From Chara braunii (Eukaryota > Streptophyta > Charophyceae > Charales > Characeae), in assembly GCA_003427395.1 (NCBI GenBank), contig BFEA01000317.1, forward strand, positions 245,945 through 266,135: DNA of 20,191 nucleotides. Direction: 5' to 3'. The notes under the pieces are model-generated. The model did no database searches, was not told the origin of the DNA, and was given only the letters and a program-made list of their open reading frames with translations. A program made the translations under genes and the position numbers. Below, in pieces: positions 1-8,272 of the stretch (positions are counted from its first letter, which is position 1; every line of letters starts with the position of its first letter).

Positions 1-73
<73 letters not shown>
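1..73. repeat. Poly(A) homopolymer at window edge
   Basis: The window opens with 73 consecutive A. It may be the tail of a retroposed element lying to the left, a simple homopolymer, or an assembly edge. The sequence from 74 to about 348 is mixed and AT-leaning, with no reading frame, RNA or repeat that I can support. Confidence 0.9.
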
Positions 74-74
<1 letters not shown>

Positions 75-565
75 AATAGCTCAAACCAGCAGGTCACGTC
101 AGTACGAGGAGACAGATCGGCAAGGGCACTGAGCCCCCAACGGGAACGTGCTCCTCGCAATGACATGTCCTGTGCTGCTGCCGTTTCTCTCCGACTCCAC
201 GCCTGTCACTCATACGCCAAATGATCCATCTATAGACTAATGACTAGGAACTATACCTATATATGTACCTTTGTATCTACTATATATCTATTGCTGTTTT
301 CTAAATCTAAACTAAACCATCATTTCATCAATAGGCCTTTCTTCTGAGGGTAGAGCGCAAGAGGGAGCGCAACAGCCTTGGCTCACGTCCTAGCCCCACG
401 TTTCAGACCTTGGGTTGGGAATGGAAATGGACAGCCCCTACCTTATAGTACCCATCTGATTCCATCAAGGGTTCGAACTCATGAATGACCTGTTTAGTTA
501 GCCCCTCCCTTATTGTATCCATCTCATTCCATCGAGGTTTCGAACTCATGAATGACCTAAGGTAA

Positions 566-723
566 ACCACCAGTACTTGGCCCATATTTCAGCCTCGGTC
601 CCTTGTATACGCACCGCAATTTTCAGGGTCTTTGCGGCCAGATTTTATTTTCATGCCGGTTCATTTTTTAGCGCGCAGGGCGTCCCCACGGTCGAAGAAA
701 AGTGCCTCGTAAGTACTGGTGGT
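566..723. mobile_element. 158-bp element with 13-bp terminal inverted repeats, copy 1
   Basis: The left end is ACCACCAGTACTT (566-578) and the right end is its exact reverse complement AAGTACTGGTGGT (711-723). The 132-bp interior has no open frame of note. Size and structure fit a non-autonomous DNA transposon (MITE). TAA lies next to both ends, so a TWA-type target duplication is possible but not proven. Directly after the right end another ACCACCAGTACTT begins at 736, so elements sit head to tail. Confidence 0.6.
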
Positions 724-984
724 CTGGTGGTCTAAACCACCAGTACTTCCAAGTCTTCTGAGCACCGGGTAGAGCGCAAGCGGGAGCGCCACAGCCTTGG
801 CTCACGTCCTAGCCCCACGTTTCAGACCTTGGATTGGGAATGGAAATGGACAGCCCCTACCTTATAGTACCCATCTGATTCCATCAAGGGTTCAAATTCA
901 TGAATGACCTGTTTAGCCCCTACCTTATTGTATCCATCTCATTCCATCGAGGGTTCGAACTCATGAATGAATGACCTAAGGTAA

Positions 985-1142
985 ACCACCAGTACTTGGC
1001 CCATATTGCAGCCTCGGTCCCTTGTATACGCACCGCAATTTTCAGGGTCTTTGCGGCCAGATGTTATTTTCATGCCGGTTCATTTTTTAGCGCACAGGGC
1101 GTCCCCACGGTCGGAGAAAACTGCCTCGTAAGTACTGGTGGT
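985..1142. mobile_element. 158-bp element with 13-bp terminal inverted repeats, copy 2
   Basis: Same length and ends as the copy at 566-723: ACCACCAGTACTT at 985-997 and AAGTACTGGTGGT at 1130-1142. It is followed after only CTAA by another ACCACCAGTACTT (1147-1159), so 1130-1159 is itself a perfect 13-bp stem with a 4-base loop. Differences from copy 1 include a CpG to CpA change near 1094. Confidence 0.6.
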
Positions 1143-1146
1143 CTAA

Positions 1147-1336
1147 ACCACCAGTACTTCCAAGCCTCTTTTCCCATTTTTCGCAGCGAGCCCAATTTTG
1201 TCAAACCATCGAGGAGATAAATCTGTTCATTTTCATTGGTGCCGCCAGCCATTTCGCTTTGGGGTCCTGAGCCCCAAAAGCTGTGGCGCATATAGGGCAA
1301 TGTCAGAACAAAATGGCTGCTCAAAGTACGTGGTAT
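1147..1336. mobile_element. Possible third, diverged ITR element
   Basis: It starts with the intact end ACCACCAGTACTT (1147-1159). An imperfect match to the other end, AAGTACGTGGTA, lies near 1324-1335. The interior shares short strings with the two 158-bp copies (a TTTTCAT...TGCCG region) but is otherwise different, so it may be an older family member. Confidence 0.35.
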
Positions 1337-2100
1337 CAGGAGTTGTTGACCATGCGGGCACGGGTGTACAGCCTGTAGGTTGCCTGTTGATGTGGTTGGG
1401 ATAGGGTAAGATAGTGAGTATAATATGCTTATGTTTGATCATGTTCACTATATTGATTTATCGTGAGAGCACGGGTACGCAGCCTGTAGTTTGTATGTGC
1501 ATGAATGATGAACAAGGTATCATCTTCCAGGTTCACAAGTAGGATAGAGAGCGAGTGAGGGGCACACTCTCTCATACACCACGCTTCAATGGATCGCAAG
1601 TGTGCTTGCAGGGATTATCTTATGTTGATGCCTCTATGTGCATGTTCTTATGTTCGTTATACACAACTCTACAAAGAAAAACATAACCGTGCCAGAGTAA
1701 CTGTGTGTCTTGCCATGTACGTTGGCCGGTCTCCCAGACCGCCTTGTAGAGGTCTGTGTGGAGGGTTGGCCACATAGCCTTTCATGTCCACCGGGGTTGT
1801 TTCCTCCATCTGAAGAAGAGTCGTTCAAACTTCCTCTTGCGTCAGGGGCCGATCGATCTTCCCCTTTTGTTGAGGGGATAACAAAGAATTATGTTGCTTT
1901 ATTATGACGCCTAATCTCGAGGGAAATATTTTTTGTCTTCAATTTATGATATGTATGGAATGATTTATGGTTGAGTTATCTTGGAACTCAAGGATCGTCC
2001 CATAGGATTTTCATGATTAGTTTGGCAGTTGGGCTTTGGCCTAACCCATTGTTTTTTTTGCCTTCACACAACCCTTGATTTTGTCTCATTTTTCAACAGT
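1337..2100. other. No supported gene; one small direct repeat
   Basis: A 25-bp imperfect direct repeat (GCACGGGTGTACAGCCTGTA type) occurs at 1358-1382 and 1469-1493. Open frames here are at most about 70 codons, overlap each other on both strands and lack convincing protein character. Nothing else was recognised. Confidence 0.5.
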
Positions 2101-2119
2101 CGCCATGTTGTCAAGCACA

Positions 2120-2450
2120 CGGTGCCTGCAGAGGGGGTTGCTTTACCGCATCACACAACATTGGCAGATTCGTGAGTCGCATCATGTAAAAGGAAGCAAC
2201 GGAGCCGCTCCGACCAAGTGTGCCAGCTATACCTCCATCGAGTCCCTGCAATAGGATAGAGTCTCGTGAGCTACAACTTACCTCCACCCGCGGGAATTGT
2301 CAGCATCCCTTGGGTAGGTGTTTCACCGCCTAGCTACTAAACCACACGCGAAAGTTTTTACAGACAATCGCAGAGGTGGCCCAGCCGAGGGCGTTTCTCG
2401 TACGTTGTAGCATAGATGGTACGCGAGGTTCATGCCTAGATCGGATCCGT
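2120..2450 (-). repeat. Dispersed repeat, arm 1 of a 13-kb-spaced inverted pair
   Basis: The reverse complement of 2207-2416 aligns along its length with 15184-15396 on the plus strand, at roughly 75-80% by eye. Landmarks shared in order are CTATGCTAC, GCCCTC-GCTGG, GCGATTG-TGTAAAA, AAGGGATG-TGACAA, GGTGGAGGTAAGTTGTA and GGTCGGAG. Weaker similarity continues outwards to about 2450. I see no protein frame conserved between the arms. A GGAGGTAAGTTG donor-like string is conserved inside. Confidence 0.75.
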
Positions 2451-2787
2451 CCGCGAACCGTCACATGGGGCGCTGATTTCCCACCCGCGGTTTGACGTCG
2501 GTCGACTACACTAACTTAACCACGCGACACACACCAAATAATAACTTGAACATGCATAAATCCCTAGTCCCTTTTTCAAACGTTCCGACTCACATCTCAA
2601 AAAACGCTAAAGCGTTTGGGCATGGTCCGCACAAAGTTGCATGAGAAGAATGCGTGAGCAAGGGAGGCCATAACACTCAATCATGTACTCACTCGATCGG
2701 TTGTCATGGCGACGCTTCATGCATTACCCACAACCGCGTAACCTCTCATGGGCTTAAGGGTTACGCACGACACTCACGTGTCAAAAA
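2451..2787. other. No supported gene
   Basis: Mixed-composition sequence between the dispersed repeat and the 2789 hairpin. I find no reading frame, RNA or repeat that can be supported. Confidence 0.5.
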
Positions 2788-2788
2788 C

Positions 2789-2821
2789 AAAATATCGTGA
2801 AGGAATTTTTTTTCACGATAT
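2789..2821. repeat. Perfect 11-bp stem-loop
   Basis: AATATCGTGAA is followed after a short GGAATTTTT-type loop by its exact reverse complement TTCACGATATT. It resembles a stem-loop in a transcript or a small palindrome. Nothing nearby indicates a gene end. Confidence 0.6.
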
Positions 2822-3818
2822 TGAACGGGTGAAGGATAAGTCGTTCATCCCTTGCGTCGCCCCCGATTTTTAATCAGTGGGTGGCGGTGAGGAAGGGGTG
2901 AAAGCCCTCCACATAGTGGAAACCCTTTTGTGTTGGACCAGAACCTGAAATGTCCAGGAAAAGGACCTCGAATTTCATGATTTATGACCAAAGTCCGACA
3001 AATTATCAAAAAAATAAACCTCCAAGATGGGGTCTCATTCCAGTTAGGAGTCAAGCGTTAAACCTCGTGCTCGACTACTCTTGCCCTTTCACTAGATGCG
3101 ATCGATAAAATAAGATGAAAATGAAAAAGGACGGAAAAGTCTTGAAGGAAATCAAGGAAGAAAATCAGGAAGAGTCATTCTTATAGTCACAGTTGAATCT
3201 TGTCACCTACACCTTGCACTCATTCATCCATATCATTCTCAATGTAATAACGAACCCTCGCTCCTATACGTACCTCCACACACATGAAGCCCAACGAAAA
3301 TTAACACGCAAGTGCAACAAACGTGATTAACTCCTTTATTCTCAGATTCATGTTTTTCACGCTATTTTTCGATCCCCACTCAACAAAGGCATACCCACCC
3401 GTTTCCATTTCACACACTTTTTGCATGGTTATTCAAGAGAGGTTTCAAGTGTAGGCATTTCATTTACATGGAAATGTCTTTCGCCTACGGGGTCACAAAC
3501 ATCTGAACGTGGGTATCATGGTGGGTAGGAGTTGAGTCACAAACCGACCTGTGATAAATTCGATAGCAAAAGTATATGGAGTTCAAGACCTCTGAGAGTA
3601 CTCGCAGGTAACGGAGACCTGTGTCACAAAACCAATGCAGACACTGTCTGTCGAGTTGACAGAGATCAACTCTGTATCGCATTCTAGACTATTTAATGGT
3701 GACGCCCGATACAATATGAAATTAACAAAACTTAGGATAAGGAAGTGTGCTCGAAAAATATTTACTAAACAAAGTCTAAGAAGAAAACTAAAAACTCATA
3801 GATTATTTAAAAATAAAT
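2822..3818. other. No supported gene
   Basis: Short open frames only. The frame at 3635-3835 (+) is very basic but sits in AT-rich DNA and has no splice or homology support. No RNA genes or clear repeats were found. Confidence 0.45.
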
Positions 3819-4100
3819 TAACTCATTGGTTTTAGTAAAAAAATTCGACACCATTTTTCTTAGTAAGGAATAATTTCAGAATTTCTACTGAACTCAAAGT
3901 TTAAACTAAGTATAACCCAAACGACATTAAAAAACTTTGACTAACTCTGAGGTTTTAGCAGAAATTTCGGCAACCCCTCCTTATGGGAAAGAAAACTCTC
4001 AAAATTTATACTAACTCATAAGCCAACCAAAATCTTACCAAAGCAACCATGCTCGGAGAGACAATGCAAAAACAAAAGTAAACAACTACCTTCCTATCGC
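3819..4100. repeat. AT-rich imperfect duplication (about 123-bp period)
   Basis: TAACTCATTGGTTTTAGTA (3819) and TAACTCTGAGGTTTTAGCA (3942) begin two loosely similar stretches. A third partial restart (TAACTCATAAG) lies at 4012. Similarity is patchy, so this is an old or slowly eroding duplication. Confidence 0.35.
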
Positions 4101-4443
4101 TCAAATACAAGGCGGGCACTAACAGATTACCCTACTAAAGCTAAAATAAACAAAGTTGCCAATAAAGAACAAGGTATTGCCAGCAAACATACCATGTGAA
4201 TCAACAGCTTATTTAGTTACTGCAAACCAAAGGTTAGTTCAACCAAAGTTTTATCTCCTTGTTTATCTTGATCACACGTCTCCCTTTCTTTTAAATATGA
4301 GTTATGTATCTTATTTCTTCATTAATCATAACTCTCAAAGTTGTTCTCTGTCAAATACATACAAATCAGTAACACACTTGCCTTAATTATTTACACAAGG
4401 ATAAAGTTTTGACTTTCATAAAAAAAAAAAACGATTGTCTTAG
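4101..4443. other. AT-rich region, nothing recognised
   Basis: Low GC. A 76-codon plus frame at 4156-4386 has no start context, splice sites or family features I recognise. An A11 run is near 4421. Confidence 0.4.
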
Positions 4444-4625
4444 CAAAGCATCCGAACTTGTCGATACGACATCATGTTTGGACTCATTTAAACCATTTCA
4501 AACAATGACAACAAAGCATCTGAATCAGTCGATACGACATCACGCCCAAACCCATTTCAAGTTTTCAGGCAAACAAGAGCAAAGCATTCGGATCAGTCGA
4601 TACGACATCATGTTCAGGCCAGTCA
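4444..4625. repeat. 68-bp tandem repeat, three copies
   Basis: CAAAGCAT begins units at 4444, 4512 and 4580, exactly 68 bp apart. The best conserved core is GTCGATACGACATCA, present in all three, while the second half of each unit is more diverged. No coding frame is consistently open with recognisable features. Confidence 0.8.
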
Positions 4626-4822
4626 TATCATTATGACATTTTACCACATGCAGATGAATTAATCATACATAGTAAATTTCTCTTCTTATTCAGTTGAAGT
4701 TTTGGAAAAGAAATTAAAACTTATTCATAATTCAAAACCAAATAAAAATGTGCGAGGTTGTATAGGTAAGGGTGTATTGGGATTCTAATGGAATCGTGTC
4801 CACCTACCTTTAAGTTTATTAC

Positions 4823-4939
4823 CTCCTGAGCCATGCCTGGGCTCCGGCAGAGCTCCCGCAATCTGTGGGTGAACTCCCATAAGGTCTTATTGCGGTCTTG
4901 CGGGTTGCAATCCCACCTGTCGCCTTCCTCTCCCGAATG
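4823..4939 (-). CDS. Exon-like module copy C, ending at a splice donor
   Basis: On the minus strand, 39 codons stay open after a TAA at 4940-4942. They end RLRELCRSPGMAQE and are followed directly by GTAATAAAC, a plausible splice donor in phase 0. The last 14 codons (4823-4864) are homologous to blocks at 12698-12754 (+) and 16234-16290 (-). Relative to those it lacks five codons, an in-frame length difference. The upstream part is rich in charged and aromatic residues (WDCNPQDRNKTLWEFTH). Candidate acceptors are the TCTCAG and CTAG just upstream. No family was recognised. It could equally be a non-coding repeat core that is open by chance. Confidence 0.3.
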
Positions 4940-5650
4940 TTAGACTAGACTGAGAATAAGAAAAATAAAGAAAGTAAAGTCAGTGTCTCAAGTTTTCAGA
5001 GGGTCAATTCGGTGAGGAAATTTCGAAAGTACATACGCTTGTTGTTATGACACACGCTGTGATGGTTAGATTCGGTAGTAATACCCTCCGACCAAGAAGG
5101 TCGAGGGATTGATTAGGTTAAGTGTTGTATCAAGGGTATCTACAGTACACACTAAGACTTGGGCTGATACCTGTCTACTTAATGGTACTAGTCTTCTGAA
5201 ATTGCCGATTTGTCTCTTCTAATCGACCTCAAATACTCGGCGCATTTACCTCAGTTTGGTGTGGTATCGGTCGACCTATCACCGAAATTTTTTCTACGAC
5301 TCCTAAAGTGTTGCGGGCCTCTTTGCCTGCCACTTGAGAGTTTCCCGCACCACGACCCTTAGTGTTGCGGCCACAGCTAAGCACCGGCCCTTCGGGCCTT
5401 CCAACCAACCAAGTTCCCTCGCGGGTCACACACGCACTCAAACCGACAAACACTTAAACATGCATGCATACCAGCAAGCGTGTATACGCGCACATACTTA
5501 GAAATGGCTTCGGAGCACTAGGCAGACTGAACCCCACTCCTCTACATATATCTGAGTTGCTCCTCTTCTAACTGAAGTAGGAGCTAGCTCAGTGAGTTTC
5601 GGTACGGATTGACAATCAAGTGACTCGGGGATCAGATCCATCCGACCCCG
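4940..5650. other. No confident gene; small hairpins and one weak minus frame
   Basis: At 5084-5107 CCCTCCGACC and GGTCGAGGG can pair with one bulged base. At 5383-5395 GGCCC-TTC-GGGCC is a short stem-loop. A 74-codon minus frame (5229-5453), glycine- and arginine-rich, lies in a GC-richer patch. Nothing in it matches a family I know, and I treat it as unproven. Confidence 0.35.
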
Positions 5651-5657
5651 AACTAAC

Positions 5658-5775
5658 TTTTTTTTGGCAAAGAGCTCGACTGCGCTTTACCCCGCGTTCG
5701 GATAGCCGGGGCTTGATCCCGTGACCTCAATGATAGAAGATGTTGAACGAGGAGAGTTTAGGCCCCTCCCTGTAG
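5658..5775 (-). mobile_element. Degenerate tRNA-derived SINE-like fragment
   Basis: Read on the minus strand, the sequence contains GAGGTCACGGGATCAAGCCCC (plus 5708-5728), which resembles the variable and T arms of a tRNA with a B-box core GGATCAAGCCC. Upstream lies a GTTCAACATCT...TCATTGAG stretch resembling an anticodon arm. Downstream, about 40 bases of unrelated body end in an A8 tail (plus T 5658-5665). This order (tRNA-like head, body, A tail) is that of a SINE. The A box is not clearly preserved, and no second copy is present in the window. Confidence 0.35.
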
Positions 5776-6131
5776 CAGTAGCTGACAGTTGGCACAATGG
5801 GGGTTGGCAGTTAGATCGCCTTTATTTATTTATTTGTTTGATTTATTTTGTTGTTTTAATATTAGTTAAATTCGGTTTTTCCCGTGATCACTCGCTTGAA
5901 TCCGACCCTGAAAACAGAGTAAGTTCGCCCTTAGTAGTTCGTTTGGATATGAGGCTGGCCGAGGTCACTAACTACCAACAGTGCGAGGCTACGGTACCAG
6001 GAGGTGAATACTCGCTAAGCTGTGGGAGGCTAGGCGGGGCGACAAGAGGGGCACTTCGGGAAGGAAAAGCAGGAGGAAAGAAAGGAGAAGGGGGAGGGGC
6101 GGACAAACACACTGAGGTAGGGGCGAGCTAG
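5721..6131 (+). CDS. Unrecognised 136-codon open frame with one membrane-like segment
   Basis: This is one of the longer plus-strand frames of mixed complexity. Near residue 33-50 it has a hydrophobic stretch (LYLFICLIYFVVLILVKF) long enough for one membrane span. The end is a purine-rich, Gly/Lys/Arg-rich tail (GGKKGEGGGADKHTEVGAS) that comes from the same purine tract as the neighbouring intron-like DNA. The start overlaps the tRNA-like fragment, and TTTATTTATTTATTTG-type repetition encodes part of the hydrophobic segment. Both weaken the case. The bias of the region favours minus-strand transcription. It is probably fortuitous, and no function is suggested. Confidence 0.15.
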   Translation: MTSMIEDVERGEFRPLPVAVADSWHNGGWQLDRLYLFICLIYFVVLILVKFGFSRDHSLESDPENRVSSPLVVRLDMRLAEVTNYQQCEATVPGGEYSLSCGRLGGATRGALREGKAGGKKGEGGGADKHTEVGAS

Positions 6132-6290
6132 CAAGAGAAAAAAAACGAAGAGTGATCGAGTACGTTAGATGAGGAAGCGCGCTAGCAGAGGGACGCAGAC
6201 AGAAGCGGGAAAGGAGGAACTCGATTGAAGCCAAGAAGGAGAAGGAGAAAGAGGAAAAGGGAGAAGGGGAGAGGAAAAGGGAGAAAGGAC
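6035..6290 (-). other. Purine-rich (plus) / pyrimidine-rich (minus) intron-like tract
   Basis: The plus strand is almost entirely A and G over long stretches (GGAGAAGGGGAGAGG type), so the minus strand is a C/T tract. It begins immediately downstream of a minus-strand GTAAGT donor at 6294. The same arrangement recurs near 7300, 7850, 8020 and 10110, suggesting 5' portions of introns transcribed from the minus strand. Confidence 0.6.
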
Positions 6291-6294
6291 TTAC

Positions 6295-6595
6295 CTCCTT
6301 TACCGTCGGCAGCATCGACACTCCGGGCGTGGATTTCGGGACCTTGTATTTGAGTGCGAGAGACTCTCGACACGCACTTCGAGCGGTTTCCAGTTCGTGA
6401 GGGACGACCGAGTTGTTCTACATTGGTCGACGGAACATTCTTGCAGCACGTACACGGTGGCGACAGCGGCGCCGAAGAAAGAGAGAAAGCGGGTAGGTTC
6501 CCGATCTCGTAGCTGGCCGCATGATACTTCGATTGGTAGGATGAGCAAAAAACGAATGAATCTCTCCAAAGAACATGAAAATATACATCCGCCAC
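6295..6595 (-). CDS. Candidate minus-strand exon ending at GTAAGT
   Basis: One minus-strand frame is open for 100 codons and ends ...TQIQGPEIHARSVDAADGKG, followed by one split-codon base and a consensus donor (AAGGAG then GTAAGTCC). The final 20-30 codons have mixed, protein-like composition, while the upstream half overlaps a TG/CA-rich duplicated region and is less convincing. Two other frames are also open here, so frame choice is uncertain. An acceptor could not be fixed. A string near 6350 (CGCACTCAAATACAAGG on the minus strand) nearly repeats CGCACTCAAATAACAAGG at about 12681-12698 (+), inside another exon-like block. Confidence 0.3.
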
Positions 6596-6755
6596 ACTCG
6601 TTTGTATGTGTGTGTACGTGTGTATGTATGCGTGAGTATCGACCCTTCGAGCGGCTTCACGGTATTTCTATCGATAGGATATGCGGCTATAACATGGAAG
6701 TATACGTTGCCACACTTTGTTTTGTTACGTGCATGTGAGTGTGCTCGTGTGCGCA
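6572..6755. repeat. 119-bp imperfect duplication around TG-rich DNA
   Basis: AACATGAAAATATACATCCG (6572) and AACATGGAAGTATACGTTGC (6691) begin similar stretches, both continuing through CCACACT and TTTGT into GTGTGTACGTGTG-like sequence. The second copy runs into a (GA)n tract at 6755-6772. Confidence 0.6.
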
Positions 6756-6789
6756 AGAGAGAGAGAGAGAGAGCGTGAGAGATACTTAC

Positions 6790-6870
6790 CTGGTCACCGT
6801 TAATAGCAATCGTGGCGATCGGGGAGGATCAGCCCGAACGCAGCGCACCCCTCCCGTTAATTGTCTCGGA
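6790..6870 (-). pseudogene. Exon-like unit E2 (donor intact, acceptor eroded)
   Basis: On the minus strand a block containing GGGTGCGCTGCGTTCGGGCTG ends ACCAG and is followed by GTAAGTATCTCTC. It is homologous to 7325-7401: the blocks align from the acceptor region through the exon and into the upstream ATT microsatellite. Where the relative has TTTCAG, this copy reads TTTCCGG, so the expected acceptor AG is missing. In the frame that is open in the relative there is a TGA where the relative has TGG. Another frame (ending RSPRLLLTVT) is open. I read it as a duplicated exon that has probably decayed. Confidence 0.35.
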
Positions 6871-6897
6871 CCGGAAAGATAACTTGAATACATTCTT

Positions 6898-6979
6898 TTA
6901 TATTATTATTAATTATTATCTTTTATTATTATTATCTCTATTGTTTTTTTTATTACTATTATGATTATTATTATTATTG
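6898..6979. repeat. ATT-rich microsatellite
   Basis: Imperfect (ATT)n with interruptions, directly upstream (in minus orientation) of exon-like unit E2. Confidence 0.9.
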
Positions 6980-7324
6980 ACGTTCATAGACAGGGGTAAG
7001 AGAACAAAGCAGGTATGGGATGGAAGCGAGTAAGTCACGAGATGGCAAGGCTCGAGGACTAGTGAAAATCATGTGTATAGGGGAATACAGAGCTATACGG
7101 GGGGGAGAAGTAAATCTCATGGAGGAAGGAGAAGGACGCGCGGGGAGAAAGAAAGAGGAACGAGGAGAGGGGTGAGAGAGAAGGTGAGGAGAAGGCGAGT
7201 AAGACACCGGCTACAACAGAGGGAACCTCAAGGGCGATATGGCTGGGCAGCTACTACGGCGATGACGAAGAAGCAAAAGGAAGCAAGGAGGTAGAAGAAA
7301 GGAGATAGAGAGGGAAAGACTTAT

Positions 7325-7401
7325 CCATAGCCGTTGGTCGTCGTCGCTGCATTCGGGCGACCAACCCAAACACAATGCACCCTCACTTCGTCTGTACCTA
7401 A
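7325..7401 (-). pseudogene. Exon-like unit E3 (acceptor intact, donor GT changed to AT)
   Basis: The minus strand reads TTATACTTTCAG (a good acceptor), then 77 bases, then ATAAGTCTTTCCCTCTC, where the expected donor GTAAGT is ATAAGT. One frame is open throughout and ends GALCLGWSPECSDDDQRLW. The unit is paralogous to 6790-6870 and more distantly to 8038-8120. CSDDD is shared with the latter through differing synonymous codons. An AT-AC type intron is conceivable, but simple loss of the donor is the easier reading. No domain recognised. Confidence 0.35.
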
Positions 7402-7429
7402 CTGAAAGTATAACTAGTATACATTTAGT

Positions 7430-7492
7430 TTTATTATTATAGTATGTATTATTAGTATTATTACTATTTATTATTATTACTATAATTATTAT
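7430..7492. repeat. ATT-rich microsatellite
   Basis: Interrupted (ATT)n, at the same relative position to unit E3 as 6898-6979 is to E2. The flanking TAACT-G-ATACATT sequence is shared, so the microsatellite was part of the duplicated unit. Confidence 0.9.
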
Positions 7493-7762
7493 ATTGATTT
7501 AATCTTATATTAATACCGCAGGAAAGAAGGATACCATGGGAAAAAGGGAAAGTACGTATCTGCTTTGATTTGTCACTATCTAAGTCGACGACTCCCTCTT
7601 CTTCTGGGTAGAAGGTTGGTCTTGTCGGAACATCACCGTACTATTGAAATTTCGACAAACGAATGTGTTGGCCCTCTCAACGAAGAGATGCACAACGAAA
7701 TGCGTACTCAATGAGAAGTGCAAAAATCCGTGAGTTGTCGCAAGAAGGTGAGAAAGGAGAAA

Positions 7763-7774
7763 GGGGGGGGGGGN
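7763..7774. repeat. G11 run ending in an undetermined base
   Basis: Eleven G followed by N inside a purine-rich tract. Length and base are probably unresolved by sequencing. Any reading frame through this point is unreliable. Confidence 0.95.
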
Positions 7775-8037
7775 GAAAGAGGGAGACAACGGAGAAGGAG
7801 AAAGAGAATATAGTTGGGAAAAGGGAAGGTGACTGGGCAGAGGAAAGGAAGAGAAGCACTTACGCACAGACGGACGTGAGGCGGAAGGTGAACGGCGATG
7901 CGAAGGTGCGGGCAGAAAGGGAATACGTACGTGGCTGAAAGAGTGCGCCCTTTGGAATAAGAGGCTGCGCAGAGTAGTGAAGAGAAGGCGGAGAAAAGCG
8001 AGAGGAGGAGGAAGGGATAAGAGAGAGAGGTACTTAC

Positions 8038-8120
8038 CTTTTTTTGTAATACCATGCCATCGTCATCACTACAGAAGCACTCGCACTTCGAACACGACGG
8101 GCAAGAAATATAGTTGCATG
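8038..8120 (-). CDS. Exon-like unit E4, cysteine-rich, ending at GTAAGT
   Basis: On the minus strand one frame reads ACNYISCPSCSKCECFCSDD, then DGMVLQKK, and meets the donor GTAAGTACCTCTCTC in phase 0. Seven cysteines occur in about 15 residues, including CxxC pairs, as in small metal-binding or disulfide-rich segments. With so short a piece no family can be assigned. A second frame is open for 20 codons only. The unit shares the GAAGTG-G-GTGC core and the CSDDD codons with E3 and lies at the expected place between an ATT microsatellite and a pyrimidine tract. Confidence 0.3.
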
Positions 8121-8133
8121 CGTTCGTTTTGTT

Positions 8134-8143
8134 GTATTAATAC

Positions 8144-8215
<72 letters not shown>

Positions 8216-8272
8216 CATATTATTGTTTGTTATTATTATTATTACTATTATTTATTATCATTATTAGTATTG
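8134..8272. repeat. Long (ATT)n microsatellite
   Basis: An essentially uninterrupted ATT run spans about 8143-8214, then an imperfect run to 8272. It creates long Ile/Tyr/Asn/Leu homopolymer frames in all phases, which are not genes. Confidence 0.97.

Larger units (their letters stand above)
349..1164. repeat. 419-bp direct tandem duplication (two copies)
   Basis: The block starting GGTAGAGCGCAAG at 349 recurs at 768, and both copies end in CCACCAGTACTTCCAAG (near 753 and 1164). The copies are close to identical, with scattered substitutions and small indels. Each contains a nested 63-68-bp repeat beginning AGCCCC (432 and 500; 852 and 915) and ending in a TTCGAACTCATGAATGACC-like string. 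Because the ITR element inside is repeated with its surroundings, duplication came after its insertion. The GGTAGAGCGC and GGTTCGAACTC strings resemble RNA polymerase III A- and B-box cores but lie about 120 bp apart, too far for a simple tRNA. Confidence 0.9.

Noticed and set aside
1-73. Poly(A) tail of a transcript
   Set aside because: Nothing to the left is visible, so a retroposon tail, homopolymer and assembly edge cannot be told apart.
465-485. tRNA gene suggested by GGTTCGAACTC
   Set aside because: No acceptor or anticodon stem can be drawn, and the A-box-like GGTAGAGCGC is about 120 bp upstream. The string recurs as part of a 68-bp repeat.
5229-5453. 74-codon minus frame, Gly/Arg-rich
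   Set aside because: No splice sites, start context or recognisable motif. Length is within chance in a GC-richer patch.
6790-6870. TGA read as Trp, from TGA in E2 where E3 has TGG
   Set aside because: E2 shows other decay (lost acceptor), and many candidate frames elsewhere end normally at TGA. One site cannot support a code change.
7977-8267. 96-codon plus frame ending in poly-Ile
   Set aside because: It is the ATT microsatellite plus purine tract translated. The same applies to the poly-Tyr ends at 8736-8975 and 12094-12450.
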